The notes: generated by a model from the letters alone, not told the origin. A DNA stretch of 13,771 bases from Rhodospirillaceae bacterium UBA3470 (GCA_002378125.1 DFRF01000108.1:1-13771); one strand, 5' to 3'; shown: positions 1 through 6,709, counted from the stretch's first letter. A program made the numbers and translations.

Positions 1-448
1 AACCGCTGATATCCAACCACAGCCCAGCGCACATGCCGGACACGTCACCTTCCGATGCGACCCAGGGCGTGAACCGTCCACAGCTGTCGGCCAACGCGTC
101 CAAGGCCCGACACTCAGCGATGGGATCGACTTCGCGGCTTTCCAGGCCAGGGACCAAGGCACGGGCATCCGCCAGGGCCAGGCCCGGGCGCAGGTTCACC
201 GCCGCCGCCGCGTCGTTGACCGCGGCGATGGTCCAGCTACCACGCTCCGCACCGACAGTAACCAAAGGGTTATCCGCTGGCGGTGCGACGGCGTTCTGCC
301 GCGCCGCCTGTATCCGCAAGCGCCGCAGCCGATCCGTCGCAAACCGGTTGAGCCAGACGGAGACGACCCGGCGCGCCGAACACCGTTCCACTTCCTGTTT
401 CGATCCCTTGTCCGCGCCTTGAGGAGGTTCCCGTGTTGTCGTTGACAT
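1..448 (-). CDS. imuB: ImuB, catalytically inactive Y-family polymerase-like mutagenesis protein (5' part only)
   Basis: Translation of the minus strand from the ATG at 448 stays open for 149 codons to the left edge of the window, so only the N-terminal third is present. After a 25-residue leader it reads RRVVSVWLNRFATDRLRRLR, the usual ImuB beginning, and it ends with GLWLDISG, the conserved first acidic strand of Y-family polymerase palms. In characterised cassettes ImuB is the adaptor that binds the beta clamp, ImuA and the error-prone polymerase DnaE2 during SOS mutagenesis; it is not itself an active polymerase. The ATG at 448 was chosen because a purine-rich GAGAAGAGC directly precedes it and because the family homology starts 25 residues later. 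It follows imuA on the same strand, and the start lies inside the imuA frame (179-base overlap). dnaE2 is expected beyond the left edge but cannot be seen. Confidence 0.9.
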   Translation of the reverse strand, partial: MSTTTREPPQGADKGSKQEVERCSARRVVSVWLNRFATDRLRRLRIQAARQNAVAPPADNPLVTVGAERGSWTIAAVNDAAAAVNLRPGLALADARALVPGLESREVDPIAECRALDALADSCGRFTPWVASEGDVSGMCAGLWLDISG

Positions 449-1220
449 GCTCTTCTCGTATTTTCATGTTTTGTTCTATATACGCTGTCTCGTCACCCCC
501 AATTGTCTCGTGCCAATCCACCGGCCAACTGCCGGCCGTGCCACCCCGACAGCGGAGCAGCTCGAGCCACCAACGACTCGGTCTTGGCCAAGAATCGAGC
601 GCCGCTACCGGCGCGGCGATGGCGCCAACGCGCCAATGGGTCATGCCGGCGCCTATGGAACGGCCAGTTTCTCCATCCGGCATCACGCCATCCAGCAAAA
701 GCGCCGTTGTGCCCCCCGTCTCGGCAGCCAATTGCAACCGTCGGAGCGCTGTGGGCGAGGGGACCTGGGGCTCCCCCAGGACAGCGTCCATGGCGCCGGA
801 CCGCAGACCTTCCTCCATGGCCCATAAGAGATCACGCTCTTTGACCGTGTTGACGATGATCAGGTTCGCCGCCGTCAGCCCGAAACTCGACAATCCCGGC
901 GCATAGAGGTCGTGTCCCCGCCGGCACCACAATACACATCGCTTCGCCCCCGATGCCCGTGTCGCGCGCCCCAACAGGGCCGCGGCAAACCCAATCGCCG
1001 GGGTCAGGCTTTCCGCGCCGCTAATGGCATGAAGGGACGCCGGCGCCAACCCGCCCCTGGGAAGATGTCCATCGATCTCGGGTACGCCCAACGTCAAGAC
1101 GTCACCGGGCTTCGCCTTGGCCAAAGTGGGTCGCTCCAACCTGTCAATCTGACGCTGAAGGGCTGCCAAGGCGTCGGGTGAGGTCGACTGTTGCCGACCG
1201 GCGGGGTCGGGCATCATCAT
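270..1220 (-). CDS. imuA: ImuA, RecA/SulA-like SOS mutagenesis protein, with an unusual C-terminal extension
   Basis: The frame encodes 316 residues. Residues 40-70 (VLTLGVPEIDGHLPRGGLAP onward) and the later blocks CVLWCRRGHDLYAPGL (95-110), PSPTALRRLQLAAETGGTTA (about 154-173) and RWWLELLRCRGGTAGSWPVDW (about 216-236) match the ImuA family, a RecA-like fold without an intact Walker A loop. ImuA partners with ImuB and DnaE2 in damage-induced translesion synthesis. Three ATG codons lie in tandem at the start; the first, at 1220, has AAAGGA (1228-1233) seven bases upstream. The SOS box at 1248-1262 is 28 bases upstream, consistent with LexA control. Family members usually stop near residue 240-260. 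Here the frame continues about 65 residues, in a different frame over imuB, and ends in an Arg/Ala/Gly-rich tail without recognisable features. The tail may be a lost stop codon or a sequencing frameshift. Confidence 0.9.
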   Translation of the reverse strand: MMMPDPAGRQQSTSPDALAALQRQIDRLERPTLAKAKPGDVLTLGVPEIDGHLPRGGLAPASLHAISGAESLTPAIGFAAALLGRATRASGAKRCVLWCRRGHDLYAPGLSSFGLTAANLIIVNTVKERDLLWAMEEGLRSGAMDAVLGEPQVPSPTALRRLQLAAETGGTTALLLDGVMPDGETGRSIGAGMTHWRVGAIAAPVAALDSWPRPSRWWLELLRCRGGTAGSWPVDWHETIGGDETAYIEQNMKIREEHVNDNTGTSSRRGQGIETGSGTVFGAPGRLRLAQPVCDGSAAALADTGGAAERRRTASG

Positions 1221-1227
1221 AGGATAT

Positions 1228-1233
1228 TCCTTT
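1228..1233 (-). promoter_or_regulatory. Ribosome binding site of imuA
   Basis: AAAGGA on the minus strand, seven bases before the first of the three tandem ATG codons of imuA. It supports the start at 1220. Confidence 0.6.
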
Positions 1234-1247
1234 AAAAATCCTTTAAT

Positions 1248-1262
1248 GTTCTAATTATGTTC
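1248..1262 (+). promoter_or_regulatory. SOS box (LexA operator) between imuA and a divergent small ORF
   Basis: GTTC, seven bases (TAATTAT), then GTTC: an exact match to the direct-repeat LexA operator GTTC-N7-GTTC established for Alphaproteobacteria. It lies 28 bases from the imuA start and 19 bases from the start of the divergent ORF at 1281, so LexA bound here could repress both. The surrounding bases make a perfect 11-base tandem repeat of ATGTTCTAATT (1246-1267). imuA cassettes are known SOS targets, which strengthens the call. Confidence 0.85.
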
Positions 1263-1268
1263 TAATTT

Positions 1269-1274
1269 AAGGAG
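1269..1274 (+). promoter_or_regulatory. Strong ribosome binding site of the small divergent ORF
   Basis: AAGGAG, six bases before the ATG at 1281, immediately after the SOS box. It is one of the best Shine-Dalgarno matches in the window and the main reason to take the small ORF seriously. Confidence 0.55.
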
Positions 1275-1280
1275 AAGGCT

Positions 1281-1523
1281 ATGTCAATTATATTTGACTT
1301 ATCTGCGCATGTGGCGACACCCATGATCAGCTTTGGGACGCCCGCAGTAAACGGCCAAGACCATGCCATCAAAAGGGATTTCAAGTTGATGAACGTTACA
1401 GAATCAATGGTGGGCCGGATAACGAAGTCCCCATGGCTCTTGATCTACACGCGCAGTGACACCGACAACCAAATTACGAAACCCACCGCGACACCGCAGC
1501 AACGCAAGGGAAAACGGGTATGA
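1281..1523 (+). CDS. Hypothetical 80-residue protein, divergent from imuA and next to the SOS box
   Basis: I do not recognise this protein. It starts MSIIFDLSAHVATPMISFG and ends in a basic, Lys/Arg-rich tail (QQRKGKRV). There is no clear signal peptide or membrane helix and no catalytic motif. The main support is the strong Shine-Dalgarno AAGGAG at 1269-1274, six bases before the ATG, with the LexA operator just upstream. If it is real, it should be induced by DNA damage together with imuA. Base composition is more AT-rich than the flanking enzyme genes and third-position bias is weak, so it may be a remnant or a young gene. Confidence 0.4.
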   Translation: MSIIFDLSAHVATPMISFGTPAVNGQDHAIKRDFKLMNVTESMVGRITKSPWLLIYTRSDTDNQITKPTATPQQRKGKRV

Positions 1524-1539
1524 TGGACAAACGGGTATG
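1512..1539 (+). repeat. Short direct repeat AAACGGGTATG
   Basis: AAACGGGTATG occurs at 1512-1522 and again at 1529-1539, starts 17 bases apart, straddling the stop codon of the small ORF. It looks like a local slippage duplication; no function can be assigned. Confidence 0.5.
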
Positions 1540-1855
1540 CTTCGATTTTGAGATAGATTCCTCAAACAGCGGGGATGATCAGGCCGCTGGATAGACCAAA
1601 GCGTTGTGATGGCGTGTGGGCACGCCCTACATGACGGGTTGGCCGTAATATTCGACCCAACGCATAGCCTCTCGGCCGGAGAAATAGGAGCGCCGTTCGT
1701 CTGTCAGCCCATTAAGCGGACCGGGGGCACCGACCTTGATGACCAAGCGCCAATCGAAAGATCGATGAATAAAGATAGCGCCGGAAGCCTAAGCGACTTC
1801 TGTCAGCTTCTTCGAGCCCATCTAGGCTTACGCAGAGAAGTTAGCGCAGAAGTAT
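1524..1855. other. Gene-poor stretch between the small ORF and dadA
   Basis: This 332-base gap holds no intact gene that I can support. It contains a short repeat at its left end and a probable decayed minus-strand gene (1627-1821). A plus-strand frame from a GTG at 1606 to 1884 overlaps that remnant, runs into the 3' end of dadA, and shows no family motif. No convincing terminator with a T-run was found. Confidence 0.5.
1627..1821 (-). pseudogene. Possible small decayed gene with an in-frame amber codon
   Basis: On the minus strand, ATG at 1821 opens MGSKKLTEVA, meets TAG at 1791-1789, and the same frame then continues for 53 codons to a TAG at 1629-1627. The part after the amber codon reads as plausible protein (for example FDWRLVIKVGAPGPLNGLTD and then RRSYFSGREAMRWVEYYGQP), with mostly G or C in third positions. 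It lies directly downstream of dadA on the same strand. I do not recognise the family. It could be a small gene killed by a nonsense mutation, a 3' fragment of a larger gene, or a chance open frame; stops in frame just before the ATG argue against a longer version. Confidence 0.3.
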
Positions 1856-3178
1856 TCAATTTCGGAAACGGGGTGGCCTCCTGAGTTTCGGTTCTTTGGA
1901 TTTCTTTGCCGGGCCCGGCCCGACGCCGAAGAAACGCCGATTATCAAAGCCCTCCGGGTCGATGGCGGGTGGGTGGCCAGTCATCAAGTCCGAGAGCAAC
2001 CGAGCGCTACCGCAGGCCATGGTCCAGCCCAACGTCCCGTGGCCGGTGTTAATATAGAGGTTGTCGAGCCCGGACCGCCCAATGATCGGCACGCTGTCCG
2101 GCGTCTGTGGGCGGAGGCCGGCCCAGTATTCGGCTCGAGATTTGTCCGCGGCGCCTGGGAACAGATCCAGGGCGCTGTCGCAGATAAAGCTCGTACGGAC
2201 ATCATTGATCCAAGTATCGAAGCCACCGATCTCGGCCATGCCGGCAACGCGGATGTCCCCGTTCAAGCGGCTGTAGATATGGTTACGCTCGTCGTCGATG
2301 ATACCCATGATCGGCGCTTTCCCCTCGTCAACAATGGGCATGGTCACAGAATAACCCTTCACCGGCTGCACGGGGAGGGTGATATTCCCGGTCTTCGCGA
2401 CGAGCCCCGAATAGCTTCCGAGTGCGATCACAAAGGCATCCGCGCGAAACGGACCCTTGGTGGTGCGGACGTCAACGATCTTGAATTCGCGACGGGTGAT
2501 CGACGAGATGGATGTGTCAAAATAGAACCGCACGCCCATGGCCACACATCTTTCGGCCAGCCCAAGACAGAAGGCATGGGCATTGCCGGTCTCGTCGAAA
2601 GGGCTGTGAAACGCACCAGCCAGCGTGTCTGCGGCGTGGGAGAGCGCCGGTTCCAGTGCCAGACACTCGTCGCGCCCGATGGGCTCTCGGCTGCAGCCGA
2701 GATCCGTAACTCGTTGAGCCTGCAGACGGGCTCTCTCGAAGGCCTCTGGCGAGCGGAAAATATGGAGGGTACCAGCGGTGCGCTGCCCATAATCGATCCC
2801 CAACTCTTCGCGCAGGGCTTGCAGTTGGCCAAGGCTGTACATGGCAATGCGAAGCATGTGTTTTGTGTTGGCGCCCTGGTTCTTTTCGGAGCAGTTGGCC
2901 AGGAACCGGACCGTCCATTCCCACAAGGGCGGGTCAAGGCGCAGACGATAGAGCAAGGGCGCGTGACGCCGACCAATCCAACCCAGCATACGCTTCAGGT
3001 TCCCCGGCGATGCCCATGGGTCCACATAGCTTGGCGAGAGCTGCCCGCCATTGGCGAAGCTGGCCTCTTCGGCCGGGCCGTCGCGGCGATCCACCACGGT
3101 CACCTGGTGGCCGGCTTTAGCTAGGTAATAGGCCGTGGTCACGCCGATCAAGCCGGCACCGCAGATCATGACGTGCAT
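1856..3178 (-). CDS. dadA: D-amino-acid dehydrogenase (DadA-type FAD oxidoreductase)
   Basis: The 440-residue product belongs to the DAO/DadA family of FAD-dependent oxidoreductases, which oxidise D-amino acids to 2-oxo acids and ammonia and pass electrons to the respiratory chain at the inner membrane. Visible features are the N-terminal dinucleotide-binding loop GAGLIG (7-12) with the strand ending at Asp30 (VTVVDR), the family block FANGGQLSPSYVDPW (41-55), and the C-terminal FAD-contact block NTGHGTLGWTMACGSARLL (about 377-395) followed by PEGFDNRRF. Length is slightly above the usual 415-435 because of a basic tail after residue 420 (GPAKKSKEPKLRRPPRFRN). The ATG at 3178 directly precedes the FAD loop, as expected, with a weak GAAGG upstream. 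No racemase gene is adjacent. It is divergent from nnr across a gap with two inverted repeats. The exact substrate (D-alanine or another D-amino acid) cannot be read from the sequence. Confidence 0.88.
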   Translation of the reverse strand: MHVMICGAGLIGVTTAYYLAKAGHQVTVVDRRDGPAEEASFANGGQLSPSYVDPWASPGNLKRMLGWIGRRHAPLLYRLRLDPPLWEWTVRFLANCSEKNQGANTKHMLRIAMYSLGQLQALREELGIDYGQRTAGTLHIFRSPEAFERARLQAQRVTDLGCSREPIGRDECLALEPALSHAADTLAGAFHSPFDETGNAHAFCLGLAERCVAMGVRFYFDTSISSITRREFKIVDVRTTKGPFRADAFVIALGSYSGLVAKTGNITLPVQPVKGYSVTMPIVDEGKAPIMGIIDDERNHIYSRLNGDIRVAGMAEIGGFDTWINDVRTSFICDSALDLFPGAADKSRAEYWAGLRPQTPDSVPIIGRSGLDNLYINTGHGTLGWTMACGSARLLSDLMTGHPPAIDPEGFDNRRFFGVGPGPAKKSKEPKLRRPPRFRN

Positions 3179-3236
3179 GGCTGCTGCCTTCAGCGAATTT
3201 TACGGCTGTGAAAGGTCATTTCGGCCCCTTGGACAT

Positions 3237-3261
3237 AGGTCTATGATCGAAACCTAGACCT
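3237..3261. promoter_or_regulatory. Inverted repeat AGGTCTA-N11-TAGACCT, candidate operator
   Basis: Perfect 7-base arms at 3237-3243 and 3255-3261 with an 11-base spacer, so arm centres lie 18 bases apart. It sits in the divergent dadA-nnr gap, 59 bases from the dadA start and 46 from the nnr start. This spacing suits a dimeric regulator; Lrp/AsnC-type proteins control dadA in some bacteria, but no regulator gene is present here to link to it. Confidence 0.4.
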
Positions 3262-3263
3262 CC

Positions 3264-3278
3264 GGAACGAAAAGTTCC
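3264..3278. promoter_or_regulatory. Inverted repeat GGAAC-N5-GTTCC, candidate operator or hairpin
   Basis: GGAACGAAAAGTTCC is a perfect 5-base inverted repeat with a GAAAA centre, two bases downstream of the larger inverted repeat in the same gap. In RNA for nnr it would form a short hairpin 28 bases before the start codon. No T-run follows, so it is not a terminator. Confidence 0.35.
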
Positions 3279-3306
3279 ATGCAGGAAATAAAAGTGAAGA
3301 AATTGT

Positions 3307-4752
3307 ATGACCTCATCGTTGCTGCTTCACGTTGATGAAATGTACCGCGCCGATGCCAGCGCCGTAGCCGCCGGGGTGCGTAGCCTGGACCTTATGGAAA
3401 ACGCCGGAATCGCCGTCGCGACAGCCATTTCCAAACGTTGGACGGCCCGGCCCATCGTCATTCTTTGTGGCCCCGGTAACAACGGCGGCGATGGTTTCGT
3501 TGTGGCCCGGCTTCTGGCCGCCGACGGTTGGCCCGTGCGTGTCGCTCTTTTAGGGTCTACCGACAAGCTTAGTGGCGATGCCAAGGCCAACGCGGATAGG
3601 TGGAACGGCGCAGTCGCCTCCCTTTCACTAGCCGCTCTTGAGGACGCAGAATTGGTGGTCGATGCCATTTTCGGCGCCGGCCTGTCGCGCCCTATTGACG
3701 GCGGTCTTGCCGAGCTGTTTTCCCATATCTCCGCCTCGGTGATCGCCGTCGATATCCCGAGCGGCGTACACGGAGATACAGGGGCCGTTCTCGGGACGGC
3801 ACCCGCGGCTGACCTCACCGTCACCTTTTGCCGGGCCAAACCTGGGCACGTTCTGTTGCCGGGCCGGGATTTATGCGGGGAACTGATTGTCGCCGACATT
3901 GGTATCCCCGACACGGTCATTGACGACATCGCCGCATCGACGTCGAGAAACGGACCGGCGCTGTGGCTGTCAGACTTTCCATTTCCGAATAACGCAGCGC
4001 ACAAATACACGCGCGGGCACGCAGTCATTGCCGGCGGAGCGACCATGACCGGCGCGGCACGGCTCGCGGCCATGGGAGCGCGCCGCATGGGAGCGGGGCT
4101 CCTCACCATCGTGGCACCGCCTGAGGCCGCCGACATTTACACCACGGATACACCAGGGAACCTAGTCAGCACCGCGCCATTTACCGACATCTTGGCCGAT
4201 CCACGTAAGAACGCCGTTCTGGTGGGTCCCGGCGCCGAGGTAAGCGAAGTGACCCGGGCGCGGGTTCTCGCCGCGCGCGCCGCCAACAAGGCTTTGGTAG
4301 TCGACGCCGATGCCCTGACGGCCTTCACGGATGATCCCGACACCTTGTTCCAGTCCATCGACGCCGGCTGCGTCCTGACCCCACATGAAGGCGAGTTTGC
4401 CCGCCTGTTCGATCCGGAGGGCGACAAATTAACCCGTACCCGCTGGGCCGCCGCCGCCGCTGGCGCCGTTGTCTTGCTTAAGGGCCCTGACACGGTTATC
4501 GCCGCACCAGACGGCCGGGCCGCTATCAACGATACCGGCACGCCATATTTGGCCACCGGCGGCACCGGCGATGTCTTAGCAGGCATGATTACCGGACTTC
4601 TGGCGCAAGGCATGCCAGCCTTCAAAGCTGCAGCAGCAGGGGTCTGGATTCACGGACGCACCGCCGAACTGTTCGGCCCGGGCCTGATCGCCGAGGATGT
4701 CACAGAACTGATACCTGAAGTGCTTTGTGAATTGATCGAGGACGGTGTATGA
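3307..4752 (+). CDS. nnr: Bifunctional NAD(P)H-hydrate epimerase / ADP-dependent NAD(P)H-hydrate dehydratase
   Basis: The 481-residue protein joins both enzymes that repair hydrated NADH and NADPH. The N-terminal YjeF_N epimerase (about 1-215) shows GPGNNGGDG (55-63), DAIFGAGLSRP (119-129) and VDIPSGVHGDTG (148-159). The C-terminal ribokinase-like dehydratase (about 225-480) shows HKYTRGHA (232-239), DADALTAF (333-340), TPHEGEFARLF (358-368), KGPDTVIAAPDG (392-403) and ATGGTGDVLAGMI (416-428), which holds the conserved catalytic Asp422. The dehydratase uses ADP to convert S-NAD(P)HX back to NAD(P)H; the epimerase equilibrates R and S forms. Length and domain order are those of the usual bacterial fusion. 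The ATG at 3307 fits the family start (LLLHVDEMYRAD), though the ribosome binding site is poor. In many alphaproteobacteria nnr neighbours glnB; here malonyl-CoA decarboxylase follows after 37 bases. Confidence 0.95.
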   Translation: MTSSLLLHVDEMYRADASAVAAGVRSLDLMENAGIAVATAISKRWTARPIVILCGPGNNGGDGFVVARLLAADGWPVRVALLGSTDKLSGDAKANADRWNGAVASLSLAALEDAELVVDAIFGAGLSRPIDGGLAELFSHISASVIAVDIPSGVHGDTGAVLGTAPAADLTVTFCRAKPGHVLLPGRDLCGELIVADIGIPDTVIDDIAASTSRNGPALWLSDFPFPNNAAHKYTRGHAVIAGGATMTGAARLAAMGARRMGAGLLTIVAPPEAADIYTTDTPGNLVSTAPFTDILADPRKNAVLVGPGAEVSEVTRARVLAARAANKALVVDADALTAFTDDPDTLFQSIDAGCVLTPHEGEFARLFDPEGDKLTRTRWAAAAAGAVVLLKGPDTVIAAPDGRAAINDTGTPYLATGGTGDVLAGMITGLLAQGMPAFKAAAAGVWIHGRTAELFGPGLIAEDVTELIPEVLCELIEDGV

Positions 4753-4789
4753 AGGCGATTGGGGAGCACGATTGAAAAAATAGGTAATT

Positions 4790-6208
4790 ATGAGTATTCA
4801 TACGCACGGTCTCCTTGACCGCACGCTCCGCAACCTTCGCACTGGTTGGCGCAATATTGCTGGCACCAGTTACAACGCGGAAGCCGCCTCGCACCGTCCA
4901 GATCTCCCAAACGACGACCTGCCGGCGATCCGAGAACAAATCGTCGCTTGCCTGGAAGGCAAAGGGGGGGAAGTATCGGCTCGATCGCGCGCAGCAGCCT
5001 TAGGTCATGTCTATTTGGCGCTCGAACCGACTGGACGCAAGCGCTTCCTAAAACTTTTGAACGATGACTTCGGTCCGGACGAGGCTCAAGTGGAAACCGC
5101 TATCGGCAATTACCAGCGCGCCAAGGACGCTGCCGGACGCCAGAATGCCGAGGGGGAGATGCGCCGCGCACTGGAGGCCCCCCGGTTGCGTTTATTACGC
5201 CAGTTCAATGACTTGCCTGATGGTGTTAAGTTTCTGGTCGACATGCGTGCAGAGCTGCTCAATCTTGTGCGTCAGGACCCGTCCCTGGTGCTCCTGGAAC
5301 AAGACATGCGCCATCTCCTGAAGTCTTGGTTCGACATTGGATTTCTGGAACTCCGCCGTATCACCTGGGACACATCTTCGGCGGCATTGCTGGAGAAACT
5401 CATCGCCTATGAGGCCGTGCACGCTATCGAGAGTTGGGACGATTTGAAGAACCGCCTAGATTCAGACCGCCGGTGCTTCGCCTATTTCCACCCAAAAATG
5501 CCCGATGAACCGCTGATTTTTGTCGAGGTCGCGCTGGTGAACGGCCTAGCCGGCAATGTTCAGACCCTGTTGGACGAAGACGCCCCGGTACAAAACCCAA
5601 AATCTGCCAACACGGCGATTTTCTACTCCATTTCCAACGCCCAGAAAGGGTTGGCCGGCATAAGCTTCGGCAATTTCCTGATCAAACGCGTCGCGGCCCA
5701 GCTTTCCCAGGATTTCCCCAGCCTCAAAACCTTCGCGACCCTATCGCCCATTCCCGGCTACATGAAATGGCTGAACGGCGCCATCGCAGAAGGTCAGGCG
5801 AAGTTTCTGAAGGCGGCAGAACGCAAGGCACTCACCGAGGCAGCCGGGCGTTCCGGCGCTAAGGGCACACTAAAATCCCTTTTGGCGGACAATCAATGGG
5901 CTCAGGACGAAGGCATTGCCAACGCCCTGAAAGGCCCGCTGACCCGGCTCGCTGCCCACTACCTAGCCGAACAGAAAGGCCGCGATCAGAACCGGGCCCA
6001 CGATCCGGTAGCGCATTTCCACCTCTCGAACGGCGCTATCATCGAACGCCTCAACTGGCTCGGCGACCATTCCGACAATGGGTTCACCCAGTCGGCGGGG
6101 CTGATGGTCAATTACCTCTACGACCTGAGCCGCATCGACGATAACCATGAGGCCTACACGGGTGCGGGGCGGGTGACTGTATCGACGGATATCAAGGCGC
6201 ATCTCTAG
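4790..6208 (+). CDS. Malonyl-CoA decarboxylase
   Basis: The 472-residue product matches malonyl-CoA decarboxylase, which converts malonyl-CoA to acetyl-CoA and CO2. The N-terminal half (about 40-190) is the helical oligomerisation domain. The C-terminal half is the acetyltransferase-like catalytic domain, with FYSISNAQKGLAGISFGNFL (278-297), TLSPIPGYMKWL (317-328), AHFHLSNGAIIERLNWLGD (408-426) and QSAGLMVNYLYDL (434-446). Ser319 in SPIPG and His411 in the FHLSNGA block correspond to the conserved Ser and His assigned as catalytic in the family. Length is close to that of known members. There is no obvious transit or signal peptide, so it should be cytosolic. It follows nnr after 37 bases with only a weak AGGT before the ATG, and is followed by a small membrane protein gene. 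No malonate transporter or malonyl-CoA synthetase gene is present, so its role could be malonate use or control of the malonyl-CoA pool. Confidence 0.93.
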   Translation: MSIHTHGLLDRTLRNLRTGWRNIAGTSYNAEAASHRPDLPNDDLPAIREQIVACLEGKGGEVSARSRAAALGHVYLALEPTGRKRFLKLLNDDFGPDEAQVETAIGNYQRAKDAAGRQNAEGEMRRALEAPRLRLLRQFNDLPDGVKFLVDMRAELLNLVRQDPSLVLLEQDMRHLLKSWFDIGFLELRRITWDTSSAALLEKLIAYEAVHAIESWDDLKNRLDSDRRCFAYFHPKMPDEPLIFVEVALVNGLAGNVQTLLDEDAPVQNPKSANTAIFYSISNAQKGLAGISFGNFLIKRVAAQLSQDFPSLKTFATLSPIPGYMKWLNGAIAEGQAKFLKAAERKALTEAAGRSGAKGTLKSLLADNQWAQDEGIANALKGPLTRLAAHYLAEQKGRDQNRAHDPVAHFHLSNGAIIERLNWLGDHSDNGFTQSAGLMVNYLYDLSRIDDNHEAYTGAGRVTVSTDIKAHL

Positions 6209-6247
6209 GACGCGGAAAACCCGCTTCCCAGTTGAGGATTATGACTA

Positions 6248-6709
6248 ATGCCGATGCCTGAGTACCTGAGATCCCGTCTGATCCGCTTATGGTCACGCGC
6301 CGTCGCTCCATTCCGGCCATCCACCCTGACGACGGTCATCGTCTTGGCGATTATCTCCGTTGCAGGCACTTACTACCAATTCAACCCGCCTCCAGCCCTA
6401 AAGGACCTACCCGTCGGAGCGTTTGCCGATCAGATGCGGATCAAGGCCGCCCCCCTGCGTCCCACGACTGACCCCGCCGCGGTCGCGGCCTACGACGATT
6501 TGTTAGCCGGCCTAAATGCCCTATTCGACGCTGACCGGCGCGGCACGGATGTTCGGCCGGCCTTGAGTTTAGTAGCGGCGCGCGCCACGCATTTTGCGCG
6601 TCTCCGGGCCATCGAAGGCGCTGAAAGCCTTGCTCATGCTGCCCGCGAGCGCGCCCGCACGGCAGGTCTTTCCCCCGTTACGACGCGGCCCCCAACACCA
6701 GGGCGCTAA
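6248..6709 (+). CDS. Hypothetical single-span membrane protein
   Basis: I do not recognise this 153-residue protein. It has a basic N-terminus (RSRLIRLWSRAVAPFR, 8-23), one hydrophobic segment at about 27-44 (TLTTVIVLAIISVAGTYY), and an Ala/Arg-rich hydrophilic remainder that probably forms helices, ending in a Pro/Thr/Arg-rich tail. The positive-inside rule places the N-terminus in the cytoplasm and the C-terminal domain in the periplasm; an uncleaved signal anchor is more likely than a cleaved signal. GAGGA (6234-6238) precedes the ATG at 6248; an in-frame ATG at 6254 is the alternative start. It follows malonyl-CoA decarboxylase by 39 bases and probably shares its transcript. Confidence 0.6.
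   Translation: MPMPEYLRSRLIRLWSRAVAPFRPSTLTTVIVLAIISVAGTYYQFNPPPALKDLPVGAFADQMRIKAAPLRPTTDPAAVAAYDDLLAGLNALFDADRRGTDVRPALSLVAARATHFARLRAIEGAESLAHAARERARTAGLSPVTTRPPTPGR

Larger units (their letters stand above)
1228..1271. repeat. 11-base phased repeat across the divergent promoter
   Basis: Four consecutive 11-base units can be read: TCCTTTAAAAA (1228), TCCTTTAATGT (1239), TCTAATTATGT (1250) and TCTAATTTAAG (1261). Units 1-2 share TCCTTTAA and units 3-4 share TCTAATT; units 2 and 3 both end in ATGT. The SOS box is the GTTC spanning the ends of units 2 and 3. The phase is close to one helical turn. Confidence 0.5.

Noticed and set aside
433..906. Several plus-strand frames opposite imuA
   Set aside because: They are antisense to imuA, mutually overlapping, and show no motifs.
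1520..1594. 24-residue ORF overlapping the stop of the small SOS-adjacent ORF as ATGA
   Set aside because: Too short, no motif, and it begins inside a local direct repeat that creates the second ATG context.
1606..1884. Plus-strand 92-codon frame starting at GTG
   Set aside because: No good ribosome binding site, no family match, and it runs into the 3' end of dadA; the minus strand of the same stretch reads more like protein.
1973..3124. Long 383-codon open frame on the plus strand opposite dadA
   Set aside because: It lies wholly antisense to a well-supported dehydrogenase gene and has no recognisable motif; long antisense frames are common in GC-rich genes.
6212..6224. GCGG-AAAAC-CCGC hairpin after malonyl-CoA decarboxylase as a terminator
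   Set aside because: Only four base pairs and no T-run; the next gene follows after 39 bases and is probably cotranscribed.
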